This document shows positions 41,412-50,007 of a DNA stretch of 64,000 bases, in pieces. Source of the stretch: a bacterium (GTDB taxonomy: Bacteria; UBP6; UBA1177). The notes beneath the pieces are model-generated. The model was not told where the DNA came from. It did not search any database and was given only the letters and a program-made list of their open reading frames with translations. The DNA lies in contig JAFYIZ010000032.1 of NCBI GenBank assembly GCA_017538365.1, forward strand, positions 25,493 to 89,492. The letters run 5' to 3'. The translations under genes were made by a program, and so were the position numbers. How positions within the stretch are numbered: position 1 is the stretch's first letter; each line of letters starts with the position of its first letter.

Positions 41412-41813
41412 TTAGTCTTCCTGTGTTGCAAGGAATTCTTCGTATTCTTCAGCGGTCATAAGCGAGCTGAAATCCTCGTCGTTCTCAGCTTCGACTTCAT
41501 AGAGCCAGCCGTCGCCGTAGCAGTCGCTGCTGACTGTTTCGGGGCTGTCTTCAAGCATGTCGTTTACTGCGATGACTGTTCCGGTGATCTGGTTGCAGAT
41601 GTCTTCGGAGCTTTTTACAGTCTCGATTGTGCAGTCAACGCCGTCTTTGTCGATGACGGTTTCCGTTTCCGGAAGTTCAACGTAGGTGATGTCGCCGGCA
41701 TGCTGTGCAGCGAAATCGGTGATACCGAGGCGGTATCTTTTGTTGCCGAGATCCATAACCCATTCGTGTGTTCTCGAATACCTGAGTTCGGAAGGAACGT
41801 TGTAGTTTGACAT
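41412..41813 (-). CDS. gcvH: Glycine cleavage system H protein
   Basis: The lipoyl carrier of the glycine cleavage system, 133 residues. It begins NVPSELRYSRTHEWVMDLGN, has ITDFAAQHAGDITYVELPE, and the lipoylated Lys is in CTIETVKSSEDICNQITG (usually ESVKA). The C-terminus YEEFLATQED is normal. It lies 30 nt after gcvT and is followed by the terminator-like hairpin. Confidence 0.96.
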   Translation of the reverse strand: MSNYNVPSELRYSRTHEWVMDLGNKRYRLGITDFAAQHAGDITYVELPETETVIDKDGVDCTIETVKSSEDICNQITGTVIAVNDMLEDSPETVSSDCYGDGWLYEVEAENDEDFSSLMTAEEYEEFLATQED

Positions 41814-41843
41814 GATTTTCTCCTGAAAAAAGTTATTAAAAAG

Positions 41844-42953
41844 TTATAACATTGAAGCCATTTTCTTTCTTGAAGTGCCCTTTACAAGCGGATTTGCCTT
41901 GACAAAAGCCTTGAAAGTCTTGCCTTTTTCGTTCAAAAGCTCGATCTCTTCGTCAATAGCGAGTTCCTTGTTGACTCTGATGAATCCTGCCGGAACCATT
42001 CCGAGTGAAACTGCCATGATCTCGGAAGTGAGAACGCCGATCTCTTCGCCTTTGTAGAGAACTTTCGAGTGGTCGCCCGGTTTTCTCTTGCCTTCAACGG
42101 TGATTGCATAAGCGAAGATCGTTCCTTTTGCTGCCATAAGCGGCTCTTTGCCGATGAAATCGTGCTCGTAGCTGATAGCGAATTCCCACGGAGTTCCCGC
42201 AGCAACTACGTCCGGACGGACTTCGTGACCCGAAAGCGGAAGGCCTGCTTCAAGTCTGAGAGTGTCTCTTGCGCCGAGTCCTGCCGGCATGATCCCGTAT
42301 TTTTCGCCTCTTGCAAGAAGAAGATCCCAAAGTTTTACGGTCTCTTTGATGTCGCAGTAGATCTCGAAACCGATTTCACCCGTGTAGCCTGTTCTGCTGA
42401 GGAGGACTTTGATGCCGTCAAGGTCAACGTTGTCAACGAAGCGGAAGAACTTGAGTCCTTCGATAGCCTCTCTTCCTGCGATATCAGCGATAAGTTTCGG
42501 CGCGTTCGGGCCCTGAAGGTCGAGTTTGCAGGTATTTGCGCTGATGTTTTCAAGTTTCATATCGGGAAGTGCGTTCTTTTTGAGCCATTCGAAGTCGCTG
42601 TCCTGCGTTCCCGCGTTGACTACGAGCATCCACTTTTCTTCGTTGAAGCGGTAAACGATGCAGTCATCGATGACACAGCCTTTCTCGTTCAGCATGAAGT
42701 TGTACTGAGCCTGACCGTCTTCGATCGCTCTTACATCGTTTGTGAGGATCTTCTGCCAGAAAGCGAAGGAATCCTTTCCGGTGATGATGTATTCACCCAT
42801 GTGACAGATGTCGAAAAGGCCGCAGAATTCACGCGTTGCCTTATGCTCGGCAGTCTGACCTGTCTTATACCACAGCGGCATATCCCAACCGCCGAATTCA
42901 GCCATTGTAGCGCCCATTGCTACGTGTCTTTCAAATAACGGAGTCTTGTTCAT
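41844..42953 (-). CDS. gcvT: Aminomethyltransferase, T protein
   Basis: The T protein transfers the methylene group from the H protein to tetrahydrofolate, 369 residues. It shows PLFERHVAMGATMAEFGGWD, LTNDVRAIEDGQAQYNFMLN, LDLQGPNAPKL, RTGYTGEIGFEIYCD and GARDTLRLEAGLPLSGHE. It is the first gene of the gcv operon, with its own promoter. The leader is only about 35 nt, too short for a glycine riboswitch. Confidence 0.96.
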   Translation of the reverse strand: MNKTPLFERHVAMGATMAEFGGWDMPLWYKTGQTAEHKATREFCGLFDICHMGEYIITGKDSFAFWQKILTNDVRAIEDGQAQYNFMLNEKGCVIDDCIVYRFNEEKWMLVVNAGTQDSDFEWLKKNALPDMKLENISANTCKLDLQGPNAPKLIADIAGREAIEGLKFFRFVDNVDLDGIKVLLSRTGYTGEIGFEIYCDIKETVKLWDLLLARGEKYGIMPAGLGARDTLRLEAGLPLSGHEVRPDVVAAGTPWEFAISYEHDFIGKEPLMAAKGTIFAYAITVEGKRKPGDHSKVLYKGEEIGVLTSEIMAVSLGMVPAGFIRVNKELAIDEEIELLNEKGKTFKAFVKANPLVKGTSRKKMASML

Positions 42954-42994
42954 AGTTCCCTCTCTTAAATTTATAAGAAAACAAAAATCAGTTG

Positions 42995-43022
42995 TTTATA
43001 GTAAAAAAAATATTCAATGCAA
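42995..43022 (-). promoter_or_regulatory. Promoter of the gcv operon
   Basis: On the minus strand TTGCAT (43022-43017) and TATAAA (43000-42995) are 16 nt apart, about 40 nt before gcvT. Confidence 0.65.
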
Positions 43023-43061
43023 GGAAAATTTGCGCCTATTTTTTGAGTGCTGCAGTTTTGT

Positions 43062-44057
43062 TTATTTTGCCGTCTGAACGAAGAAAGCCGGAATTTCGCG
43101 GTTTATGACAGTCTTGATTTTTAAGGCATCTTCCGGAGTCAGTTTTTTGACGAAAACAGTGAGTTTTGCCTCAAGCAGTCCGTCTGAAAAAATGATCTCC
43201 AGCTCGTAGTTTTCAGTTTTTGCAGTTACAGCCTCTTTTTTCTGCAACTCAGGATAATATAAAGAGATTTTGTATGTTCCGTGGTCGCTTTTCTTGTCGG
43301 TCAGGTATTCGGTTTTGGGGATTCTGATTCCTTTCAGGCCTTTTCCCTTAAGCGAAACGCTGCTCGGAGCAAAAAAAGGTTCGCCCGCCGTGTCGGCTTT
43401 GATGCCTAAAAGCTCGAAAAGCTCCTTTTTTTCGTAAGGAAGCCGGTTTTCCGTTATGATTTTGACCTCGAAAGAGTCGTCTTTGTTTATTTTGAGGCTG
43501 AAAAGTTCGCGCAGCGGAAAAACTTTTTCCCAGTTTCCTTTTGCGTAGATAAATTCGGGATGGATTACTTTTCCGAGGTGGTTCGTGAAAATTCCGTCTC
43601 CGCTTTTTGCCAGAATCTGTCCTGTCGTATCGCTGTTTTCCTCAAATTTTGCAGTTGAATCGTAAAAAAGCGTAGTTTCGGCAGTTTCGATGTGTTTCCA
43701 GTTTTCGGGAATCGAAAAAGGGGCAGTTTTCTTTTTCACTTTAAAAACTTTTTTTGAAGGGTAAAAAGTGACTGAGCGGGAGCAGAGTTTTTTGTTCCTG
43801 AAGAAAAATTCAATTCCGTCAAGCGGGTTTACGCAGTCAAGCTCCTCAACGATAACGACATTTCTTTCTTCAATGATTTTAATACCTTCTTCCATTATGC
43901 ACGGACCGAATTTTTTAAGATAGTTTCTGCGGACGGAAATATCGTCACTGTGGAGCGCAATTGATTTATAAAGTTCTTCGTCTGTTTCGAATCTTAACTG
44001 GCAAACAGGATTTTCTGCTGAAACTGCGAGAAATAACGCGAATAAAAACGAAAACAC
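43062..44057 (-). CDS. Exported protein of unknown function
   Basis: A 331-residue protein with a signal peptide of about 14 residues (FLFALFLAVSA). It starts at a GTG that shares one base with the rplS stop (TAGTG), so it is coupled to L19. The mature part contains three Cys near the N-terminus (NPVCQL, FGPCIME, ELDCVNP) and beta-rich segments (LFYDSTAKFEENSDTTGQIL). No family is recognised. It ends the trmD-rplS unit; the gcv promoter starts downstream on the same strand. Confidence 0.72.
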   Translation of the reverse strand: MFSFLFALFLAVSAENPVCQLRFETDEELYKSIALHSDDISVRRNYLKKFGPCIMEEGIKIIEERNVVIVEELDCVNPLDGIEFFFRNKKLCSRSVTFYPSKKVFKVKKKTAPFSIPENWKHIETAETTLFYDSTAKFEENSDTTGQILAKSGDGIFTNHLGKVIHPEFIYAKGNWEKVFPLRELFSLKINKDDSFEVKIITENRLPYEKKELFELLGIKADTAGEPFFAPSSVSLKGKGLKGIRIPKTEYLTDKKSDHGTYKISLYYPELQKKEAVTAKTENYELEIIFSDGLLEAKLTVFVKKLTPEDALKIKTVINREIPAFFVQTAK

Positions 44058-44416
44058 TACCAGATGTTTTTCGGTTTGATTCTAGCTGCGTTGCCCTTAC
44101 GAAGTCTCTGATAGTAAAGTTTGCTTCTGCGTACGAGACCTCTGTTTACGAGCTCTATCTTCTCGATCATCGGGGAGTGAAGCGGGAATATCTTTTCAAC
44201 GCCGTAGCCGCCCGAGAACTTTCTGACTGTTATTGTGGTTCTGTTGTTGTCTCTGCCGTTTTTAATAGCGATGACATCGCCCTTGAAGATCTGGATACGA
44301 ACTTTTTCACCTTCGATGATACGGGTGTGAACTTCGATTTTATCTCCCGGTTTTACATAGTAATGGTCAATTCTTCTCTGCTGATTTTCAAGTTTTTGAA
44401 TAATGTTGGTTGTCAT
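44057..44416 (-). CDS. rplS: 50S ribosomal protein L19
   Basis: L19 sits at the 30S-50S interface. The 119-residue protein begins MTTNIIQKLENQQRRIDHYY and shows KPGDKIEVHTRIIEGEKVRI, QIFKGDVIAIKN, TVRKFSGGYGVEKIFPLHSP and RRSKLYYQRLRKGNAARIK. The start is the ATG at 44416 after GGAGG; an in-frame TTG upstream lies within the ribosome site. Confidence 0.96.
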   Translation of the reverse strand: MTTNIIQKLENQQRRIDHYYVKPGDKIEVHTRIIEGEKVRIQIFKGDVIAIKNGRDNNRTTITVRKFSGGYGVEKIFPLHSPMIEKIELVNRGLVRRSKLYYQRLRKGNAARIKPKNIW

Positions 44417-44449
44417 TTTTAACTCCTCCAAAAATAACGCGGCGGCATA

Positions 44450-44998
44450 TTAGTCAGTTCTACTCAATCTGTCAATAAAAATCGACACCGCGCTTCTTAC
44501 GCTAAGATGGTTATAGCCAGTTCCCAAGTCTATCGGCTCAAGTAAAAAATCTAATGAATTCAAAAAGTTGTCTTCCATTCCGCCCGCCGTTCCGAAGAGT
44601 ATCAGAACGGGTTTGTTTTTTTCTTCTTTAAGCTCTTTTATTGTTATAGATTTTTCTTTTTTTCTTGCAGTCGTTCCGATCGTGACCGGTTTTATTTTCC
44701 ATTTTTCTTCAATCTCTTTTTTTGCTTCATCAAGACTCGGAACTATCTTCATTACCTGAAGCGCTTTAAACCGGTCGGGGTTGTAGGTTTTTCCTTCTCC
44801 TAAAGTCCAGTGCGATGCGAGCTGCGTTGCGATAGAGCGCATTTTTTCATCGGGGTGGATCACGAAGTATCCGCCGAGATCGTAAGTTGCGCAGACTCTC
44901 GCGATGTCGTGCAGATCAAGGTTGGTAATCGATGAAGTTATGGCTGCGCCGTTTCTAAGAACGGGGCTGTGGATAAGTCCGATATAAAAATTTTTCAT
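44450..44998 (-). CDS. SPOUT-type RNA methyltransferase (Methyltrn_RNA_4 family)
   Basis: A 182-residue SAM-dependent methyltransferase with a trefoil-knot fold, often coded next to trmD. It has FYIGLIHSPVLRNGAAITSS, ARVCATYDLGGYFVI, VTIGTTARKKE and PVLILFGTAGGMED, GTGYNHLSVRSAVSI, matching the knot motifs. The exact RNA target is not known for this family. It overlaps trmD by 4 nt and is 33 nt before rplS. Confidence 0.88.
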   Translation of the reverse strand: MKNFYIGLIHSPVLRNGAAITSSITNLDLHDIARVCATYDLGGYFVIHPDEKMRSIATQLASHWTLGEGKTYNPDRFKALQVMKIVPSLDEAKKEIEEKWKIKPVTIGTTARKKEKSITIKELKEEKNKPVLILFGTAGGMEDNFLNSLDFLLEPIDLGTGYNHLSVRSAVSIFIDRLSRTD

Positions 44999-45711
44999 TT
45001 CATTTCTTCCCAGAATTCAGGTGGAATTTTTGAAAGCAGGTCTGGTCTGTTTTCCGCTGTTTTTGCCAGAGCGTTACGCAAACGCCACGCTTCGATTTTG
45101 GCATGGTTCCCGCCCAAAAGAACTTTCGGTATCGCCAACCCTCTGAAAACACGCGGCATTGTGTACTGGTCGTGTTCAAGCAGAGGAAGCGAAAAAGACT
45201 CGTTTTTGAAAGATTCTTCGTTTCCAAGAACGCCCGGAATAAGGCGTGTTATTGCATCAATCACCGAAAGTGCCGCAGGTTCGCCACCGGTGAGGACATA
45301 ATCGCCGACAGAAAGTTCGATTGCGCCTGAAATATCAATAAAACGCTGGTCAATCCCTTCGTAGTGGCCGCAGACAATGATCAGATGTTCTGCATTTTCG
45401 GAAAATTCGACCGCTTTCTGCTGGTTGAAAAGTTTTCCGCGGGGAGACATAACGATTGTTATCGTTTTTTCGGTTTTCGGAAGTGCTTCCCACGCAGCAG
45501 TTATAACTTCCGGTTTCATCACAAGTCCGGCGCCGCCGCCGTATGGAGAATCATCGACCTGACGCCTGTTTCCCAGTCCGAATTCGCGGATCTGGTGCAG
45601 ATTGAGTTCGAGCGTTCCGTTATCGAGCGCCCTTTTCATCATGCTGACAGAGAAGGGTGATTCGAAAAATTCGGGGAAAAGTGTCAGAACATCAATTTTC
45701 AGGTGCTTCAT
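44995..45711 (-). CDS. trmD: tRNA (guanine37-N1)-methyltransferase
   Basis: TrmD methylates G37 of tRNA to prevent frameshifting, 238 residues. It shows IDVLTLFPEFFESPFSVSMM, REFGLGNRRQVDDSPYGGGAG, the knot sequence CGHYEGIDQRFID, SVGDYVLTGGEPAALSVIDA and RLIPGVLGNEES. The start is the ATG at 45711, which overlaps the preceding lipoprotein gene by 20 nt; a longer frame adds 22 lysine-rich residues not part of the family. It is followed by the RNA methyltransferase with ATGA overlap. Confidence 0.96.
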   Translation of the reverse strand: MKHLKIDVLTLFPEFFESPFSVSMMKRALDNGTLELNLHQIREFGLGNRRQVDDSPYGGGAGLVMKPEVITAAWEALPKTEKTITIVMSPRGKLFNQQKAVEFSENAEHLIIVCGHYEGIDQRFIDISGAIELSVGDYVLTGGEPAALSVIDAITRLIPGVLGNEESFKNESFSLPLLEHDQYTMPRVFRGLAIPKVLLGGNHAKIEAWRLRNALAKTAENRPDLLSKIPPEFWEEMK

Positions 45712-47806
45712 TTTCACTCTCTTCAGGCTTTCCTTCTTTAAGTTTTTCCTCGGCTTTGCGCTTGAGTTCCTCTTCAATCTCTTCTTTGGTCATAAAAGGT
45801 TCTTTTTTCCTGCCGATAAGTATTTCTCCGCTTCCTGTCATGCGGTTCAGCTCATCGAATTTTACGGTTTTCCCTGAAATTAGCGATGTGTATGAAGTGC
45901 TTTTCAGCGCCTCGACGAAATTTCCGATGTCGCTTTTCTGCGAAGCCGCGAGAGCCGTCGTAACCGTGTCAGTTACCTCTGCCGCAATAGTTTCGGCAAA
46001 GTAGAGCGCGCGGTTGTTGGCATCTTTGAAAGCCTTGGATATTTTTGAATATTTTTCATTTTTTTCAGTTGCGTCCTGTCTCGGCGCGAAAATTATCATG
46101 CCGTCAATAAGTTTGTCGAGTTCTTCAATATTTTTCGTGCTGCTCAGCATTTCTGAGGGGCCTAAAACAAGAATCTGCTGAATATCCCAGTCGTAGCCGT
46201 CTTTTCTCAGTTCCTGCTTTTTGACAGTGACTGCACGGTTCAGATATTTCTGGAAGTATGCGAATTCAACGTTGAGGTAGGGGAATGCCGGAAGAAGGCT
46301 CGCCGTCTGCTTCGGATCGGTGAGAACGACCAGAACTTCAAAGTTGCACTTGCCTGGGATTCTCTTTATGAAGCTGTCAACGGCGCGGTTCATGATTGCG
46401 TTTGTCGTGAATTTTTCTTTATTGCGCCATTTGAATCCGCGGATCGCTTCGTCGTAGTTGTCCTGCTTGCCGACAACTTTTTCAACATCGTCCTTATATG
46501 CTCTGTCTGCCGGAGAAATGTCAATAATATCCGTGACTTGACCGCCTGCTTCCTCGATTTTCTTCCAGTATGTGTCGCGCAGCGCCCTGCCGTTTGCATC
46601 GTCAATGTAGGCAATTGCGAATTTTGTTTTTTCCCTTTCGGAAACGGCGTATTTTACGAGGTTTTCAGCTTCCAGATCTTTTGTCTGGCGCACGTTGAAA
46701 AAGAGCGAATCAGGGTTCGTGCCGAACGGAATATATGAAATGACGGGAATCGAATATTCAGCCGATTTCGTTATGAAACTTTCCGCAAATTCCGGCGCAA
46801 AAAACGGTCCGATAACGGCAAAACATTTGATTTCTTTGGCTTTTTTCATTAAGCTGTCAACAGTCTCAGTACTCTCATATTCGATGAATTCGGGTTTTAT
46901 TCCGTTTTTGTCAAACTTGTTCAGATGCCAGTTGATGTAAGTTTTGATGACTTCGTTGTATTTGCTCCATTTATCGTTTGAAGAGAGTGCGACGCAGACT
47001 TTTTTCCAGTCCGGAACGTAGCTTTTATCAAATTCAAAAACAGCTACAGGCTGGTTTTCTTCAATGTTTTCGGCGGTTTCAGGAACTGCGGTTTCAGGAA
47101 CTGTGGTTTCCGGCGCAGCGGTTTCAGCTTCTTCATCTGCTTTCTGTTCCTGAATGATGTTTTCCATGGTTTGCGGCTGTGCTTCTCCGGCTACAGGCTC
47201 TGAGTTTCCGTTCAGCGCATTGTTGAAATTGCGCCTGTTTTCCTCGCTTTCGTTGAGCCATGCGTCAAATTCTGGCTGAAGGTTGGCCTTTTTTTCATCG
47301 TCAAATTCGTTGTACCACCTTGCCGCCGCATCGAACCTCTTTGAATAGAGATATGCAAAGAAAACTGTTTTTGAGGCTTCAAGTTTGGGTGCTTTATCAA
47401 GTTTGAGATAAACCGAAAAAATCCATTTCAGCGCATCGTTGTAATTTTTTTCGGCAAGAGCCGCATTTCCTGCCATGAGGTGCGTTTTGTGGGTGAACGG
47501 AGCAACATCTTTAAGTTCTTCAAGCACCTTGAGCGCTTCGCCGTATTTCTTCTGGTTGTATAAAGCCGATGCGAGCATGAATTTTATCTGGTTGGTCTGC
47601 CATTTTGCCCATTCGAAAGCGAAAAGCTCTTTCGAATAGCTTTCCATCTCTGCGAAATTGTTCTCTGATTCCAATGACTTATACTTTGCCTCGACTTCTT
47701 CCCATTCCGGATTCGCCGGAGTTTCGTTTGCTTCGAGTGTCGAGCAGCTTACCTGAAATAAAGCCGAAACAACTATTAAAACAATTGCCAAAAATCTGAT
47801 TTTCAT
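45692..47806 (-). CDS. LpoA/LppC-like lipoprotein: TPR region plus periplasmic-binding-protein fold
   Basis: A 704-residue lipoprotein (lipobox FQVSC). The N-terminal ~170 residues are helical repeats (MLASALYNQKKYGEALKVLEEL, HLMAGNAALAEKNYNDALKW), then an Ala/Pro/Glu linker with repeated PETTVPETAVPETAE, then a type I periplasmic-binding fold (IKCFAVIGPFFAPEFAESF, IPVISYIPFGTNPDSLFFNV, FAIAYIDDANGRALRDTYW). This order matches penicillin-binding-protein activators such as LpoA. It occupies the place of rpsP-rimM upstream of trmD. The C-terminus is a charged helix. Confidence 0.85.
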   Translation of the reverse strand: MKIRFLAIVLIVVSALFQVSCSTLEANETPANPEWEEVEAKYKSLESENNFAEMESYSKELFAFEWAKWQTNQIKFMLASALYNQKKYGEALKVLEELKDVAPFTHKTHLMAGNAALAEKNYNDALKWIFSVYLKLDKAPKLEASKTVFFAYLYSKRFDAAARWYNEFDDEKKANLQPEFDAWLNESEENRRNFNNALNGNSEPVAGEAQPQTMENIIQEQKADEEAETAAPETTVPETAVPETAENIEENQPVAVFEFDKSYVPDWKKVCVALSSNDKWSKYNEVIKTYINWHLNKFDKNGIKPEFIEYESTETVDSLMKKAKEIKCFAVIGPFFAPEFAESFITKSAEYSIPVISYIPFGTNPDSLFFNVRQTKDLEAENLVKYAVSEREKTKFAIAYIDDANGRALRDTYWKKIEEAGGQVTDIIDISPADRAYKDDVEKVVGKQDNYDEAIRGFKWRNKEKFTTNAIMNRAVDSFIKRIPGKCNFEVLVVLTDPKQTASLLPAFPYLNVEFAYFQKYLNRAVTVKKQELRKDGYDWDIQQILVLGPSEMLSSTKNIEELDKLIDGMIIFAPRQDATEKNEKYSKISKAFKDANNRALYFAETIAAEVTDTVTTALAASQKSDIGNFVEALKSTSYTSLISGKTVKFDELNRMTGSGEILIGRKKEPFMTKEEIEEELKRKAEEKLKEGKPEESENEAPEN

Positions 47807-47831
47807 GCGTCACCTCACATTTAAACGCGGC

Positions 47832-47859
47832 ATTTTACGAAAAAACGGCAAATAATCAA
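47832..47859 (-). promoter_or_regulatory. Promoter of the LpoA-like/trmD/rplS unit
   Basis: On the minus strand TTGATT (47859-47854) and TAAAAT (47837-47832) are 16 nt apart, 25 nt before the ATG. Confidence 0.6.
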
Positions 47860-47886
47860 GGGAACTGAAAATGCAGGGCTTCATTC

Positions 47887-47914
47887 TTGCCAACCTTAAA
47901 ATAAAAAATATACT
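47887..47914 (+). promoter_or_regulatory. Promoter of the IgGFc-binding-type lipoprotein
   Basis: TTGCCA (47887-47892) and TATACT (47909-47914) with a 16-nt spacer, 35 nt before the ATG. Confidence 0.55.
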
Positions 47915-47949
47915 CCGCGGTGTTGTTTCGATAATTTCGAGGTGAATCT

Positions 47950-49878
47950 ATGAAAAAAGTGATTTTTTTAATGTTTGTTTTCCTTTCGGTGTTCATGTTT
48001 GCGGGATGTACAGCATCTGATGACGAGGAAGAAGAACTCGTTGTTCCGGACGGCGATGGCGGCGAAGTGATTTCGGACGGAGACAGTTCCGGAACGAATG
48101 ATTTGGATAACAGTCAAAGTTCAGATACCGACACTGTTGTTCCTGATGCTGATAGTGACGGCGGCAACAATCAGGAACAGCCGGATATTGACACGACGCC
48201 TGTCACGACATACTGCAATCCCGGAATGAAAGTTTGCGACGCGAGCGACCCGAACAGCGTTTTTCTGTGCAAAGAAGACGGCTCGGGAGTTGAAACACCT
48301 GCAGTTGAAAAGTGTGAGGAAGGTTACTCCTGCCTGAACGGAAACTGCCACCCCGGCGCCTGCCTGTCAGGAGACGGCTATGAGGGATGCGAATTCTACA
48401 CGGCGAAGCTCAACAACTCTGCAACCGGCAAGGATACGTTCTCGGTGGCATTTGCGAACGCAAATCCTGAAAAAACCGCAACAATTCAGTTCTTCAAGGT
48501 CACCGGCGAGGGGACAGAAGAGCCGATTCCGAACTTCGAATACTGCGAGCAGGTCGAAAAATCGAGCATTTTCGGTTCCTACAACGATATGGACTGCAAA
48601 AACCACGACTCATCATTCATAATTACTGTTCCGCCTCAGAGCACCGTTATGGTAACTCCGACAAAGGAACAGCGTATGCTTGACGGGACGGCAGCGAGCT
48701 ACCTGAGTTTTCACATAGTTTCAGACTTTCCGGTAATCGCGTACCAGTTCAACCCGTACTACAACAACTCCTACTCGAACGACGCAAGTCTCCTTTTTCC
48801 GACAACAAGGCTCGGGACTGAATATTACGTAGCAACCTACGAGAGCCAGAAAGGTTACGACGGAAACGGCACTGCTTATTTCACGGTTATCGGCGCTTCC
48901 AACACGAATGTCGAGCTTGAGATTACGCCGACAGCTGCAATTCCGGCCGGGAACGGCATTCCCGGCACTGCCGCAGGAGTTCCGATGGTTGTCGAGCTCA
49001 AGGCGGGTGAAGTTCTCAACATCGAAAACGCATCAAAGTTCGATGATTTCACCGGAACGAAGGTCGCCTGCAAAAATCCTAACCAGAACTGCTCACCGTT
49101 CGTTGTTTTTGGTGGTCATGCCTGTGCCTATGTTCCGCGCAGCAAGGGCTACTGCGACCACCTCGAGCACCAGCTGATGCCTGTCAGCCGCTGGGGCCGT
49201 AACTATGTCGTTGTCAAGACAAAGCCGAGAAGCTATGCCCGCGATGTCGTCCGCGTTGTCGCAGGCTTTGACGAAACAGATGTTACCGTCAGCATCATCG
49301 ACGATAACCACGGAAACGGTTCGACGCAGACAGTTTCGCTTAACGCCGGCCAGATGCACGAGTTCGATATCGTCCAGCACGATACGGACAGCGACTGGTT
49401 CCAGCCGGGAACAGCGAATATCACCGCGACCAAGCCTGTTCAGGTTGTCCAGTTCATGTCCGGTGCAGAGGATATCAGCTCGAGCTGCGATGACGACAGC
49501 CCTGGTTCCTCGCACTCAGGCTGCAACGGCGACCCTGCAATGACAATTGTTCCGCCTGTCGAGCAGTACAGACAGGAGTATTTCTTCTTCAGCACATCGC
49601 TTGACGACTACTCGAACAGCAGTGAATACACCGAAAACTATGTCAGTGTCGTCACTGACGACGGCTCGGAAATCACACTTGACGAAACTTCACCTTCGCC
49701 GAGGATGAGCGGCACTATCATAAACACAGACAAGCGTTTCTATATTTTTGACCTCGACGACTACTTCATGAGTCATCACCTGGCCTGCACGAAATCCTGC
49801 GGCATTCAGGTTTACGGCTGGAGCATGGACATCAGCTACATGTATCCCGGCGGACTCGACCTTAAGATGCTGAAATAA
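47950..49878 (+). CDS. Surface lipoprotein with IgGFc-binding-type domain
   Basis: A 642-residue lipoprotein (lipobox MFAGC). An acidic Asp/Ser/Asn linker (about residues 24-85) is followed by a small Cys-rich segment (YCNPGMKVCDA, EKCEEGYSCLNGNC) and a large beta-rich IgGFc-binding N-terminal-type domain: PPQSTVMVTPTKEQ, HIVSDFPVIAYQFNPYYNN, SNDASLLFPTTRLGTEYYV, then QLMPVSRWGRNYVVV. Such domains are common in surface proteins of predatory or gliding bacteria; the ligand is unknown. Codon use in its second half is more GC-rich than in the neighbouring ATPase gene. Confidence 0.85.
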   Translation: MKKVIFLMFVFLSVFMFAGCTASDDEEEELVVPDGDGGEVISDGDSSGTNDLDNSQSSDTDTVVPDADSDGGNNQEQPDIDTTPVTTYCNPGMKVCDASDPNSVFLCKEDGSGVETPAVEKCEEGYSCLNGNCHPGACLSGDGYEGCEFYTAKLNNSATGKDTFSVAFANANPEKTATIQFFKVTGEGTEEPIPNFEYCEQVEKSSIFGSYNDMDCKNHDSSFIITVPPQSTVMVTPTKEQRMLDGTAASYLSFHIVSDFPVIAYQFNPYYNNSYSNDASLLFPTTRLGTEYYVATYESQKGYDGNGTAYFTVIGASNTNVELEITPTAAIPAGNGIPGTAAGVPMVVELKAGEVLNIENASKFDDFTGTKVACKNPNQNCSPFVVFGGHACAYVPRSKGYCDHLEHQLMPVSRWGRNYVVVKTKPRSYARDVVRVVAGFDETDVTVSIIDDNHGNGSTQTVSLNAGQMHEFDIVQHDTDSDWFQPGTANITATKPVQVVQFMSGAEDISSSCDDDSPGSSHSGCNGDPAMTIVPPVEQYRQEYFFFSTSLDDYSNSSEYTENYVSVVTDDGSEITLDETSPSPRMSGTIINTDKRFYIFDLDDYFMSHHLACTKSCGIQVYGWSMDISYMYPGGLDLKMLK

Positions 49879-49882
49879 ACTA

Positions 49883-49999
49883 ACCGGCGCAATCGTGAAA
49901 AACCGCCTCTGAAAATATGGCGCAAACGTGAAAATTTACTTGACAAAATATGGCGCAAACGTGAAAATAATACCGTAAATTAGTGGCGCAATCGTGAGG
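49883..49999 (+). repeat. 33-bp-phased repeat array upstream of the ATPase gene
   Basis: Four copies of the 16-bp motif GGCGCAA(A/T)CGTGAAAA start at 49886, 49919, 49952 and 49985, exactly 33 bp apart. The 17-bp spacers differ. The last copy runs into the ribosome site (GTGAGGA) of the ATPase gene. Positions 49883-49937 are also a near copy of 51397-51451. Confidence 0.92.
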
Positions 50000-50007
50000 A
50001 TACAGCC

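Noticed and set aside
42954..43061. Glycine riboswitch before gcvT
   Set aside because: The promoter leaves a leader of about 35 nt and no conserved riboswitch core is visible.
44995..45777. Longer trmD reading frame
   Set aside because: The extra 22 Lys-rich residues are encoded by the end of the upstream lipoprotein gene; the family starts at the ATG at 45711.
49883..49999. CRISPR array
   Set aside because: The repeat is only 16 bp with 17-bp spacers, there are four copies plus two beyond the gene, and no cas genes are present.
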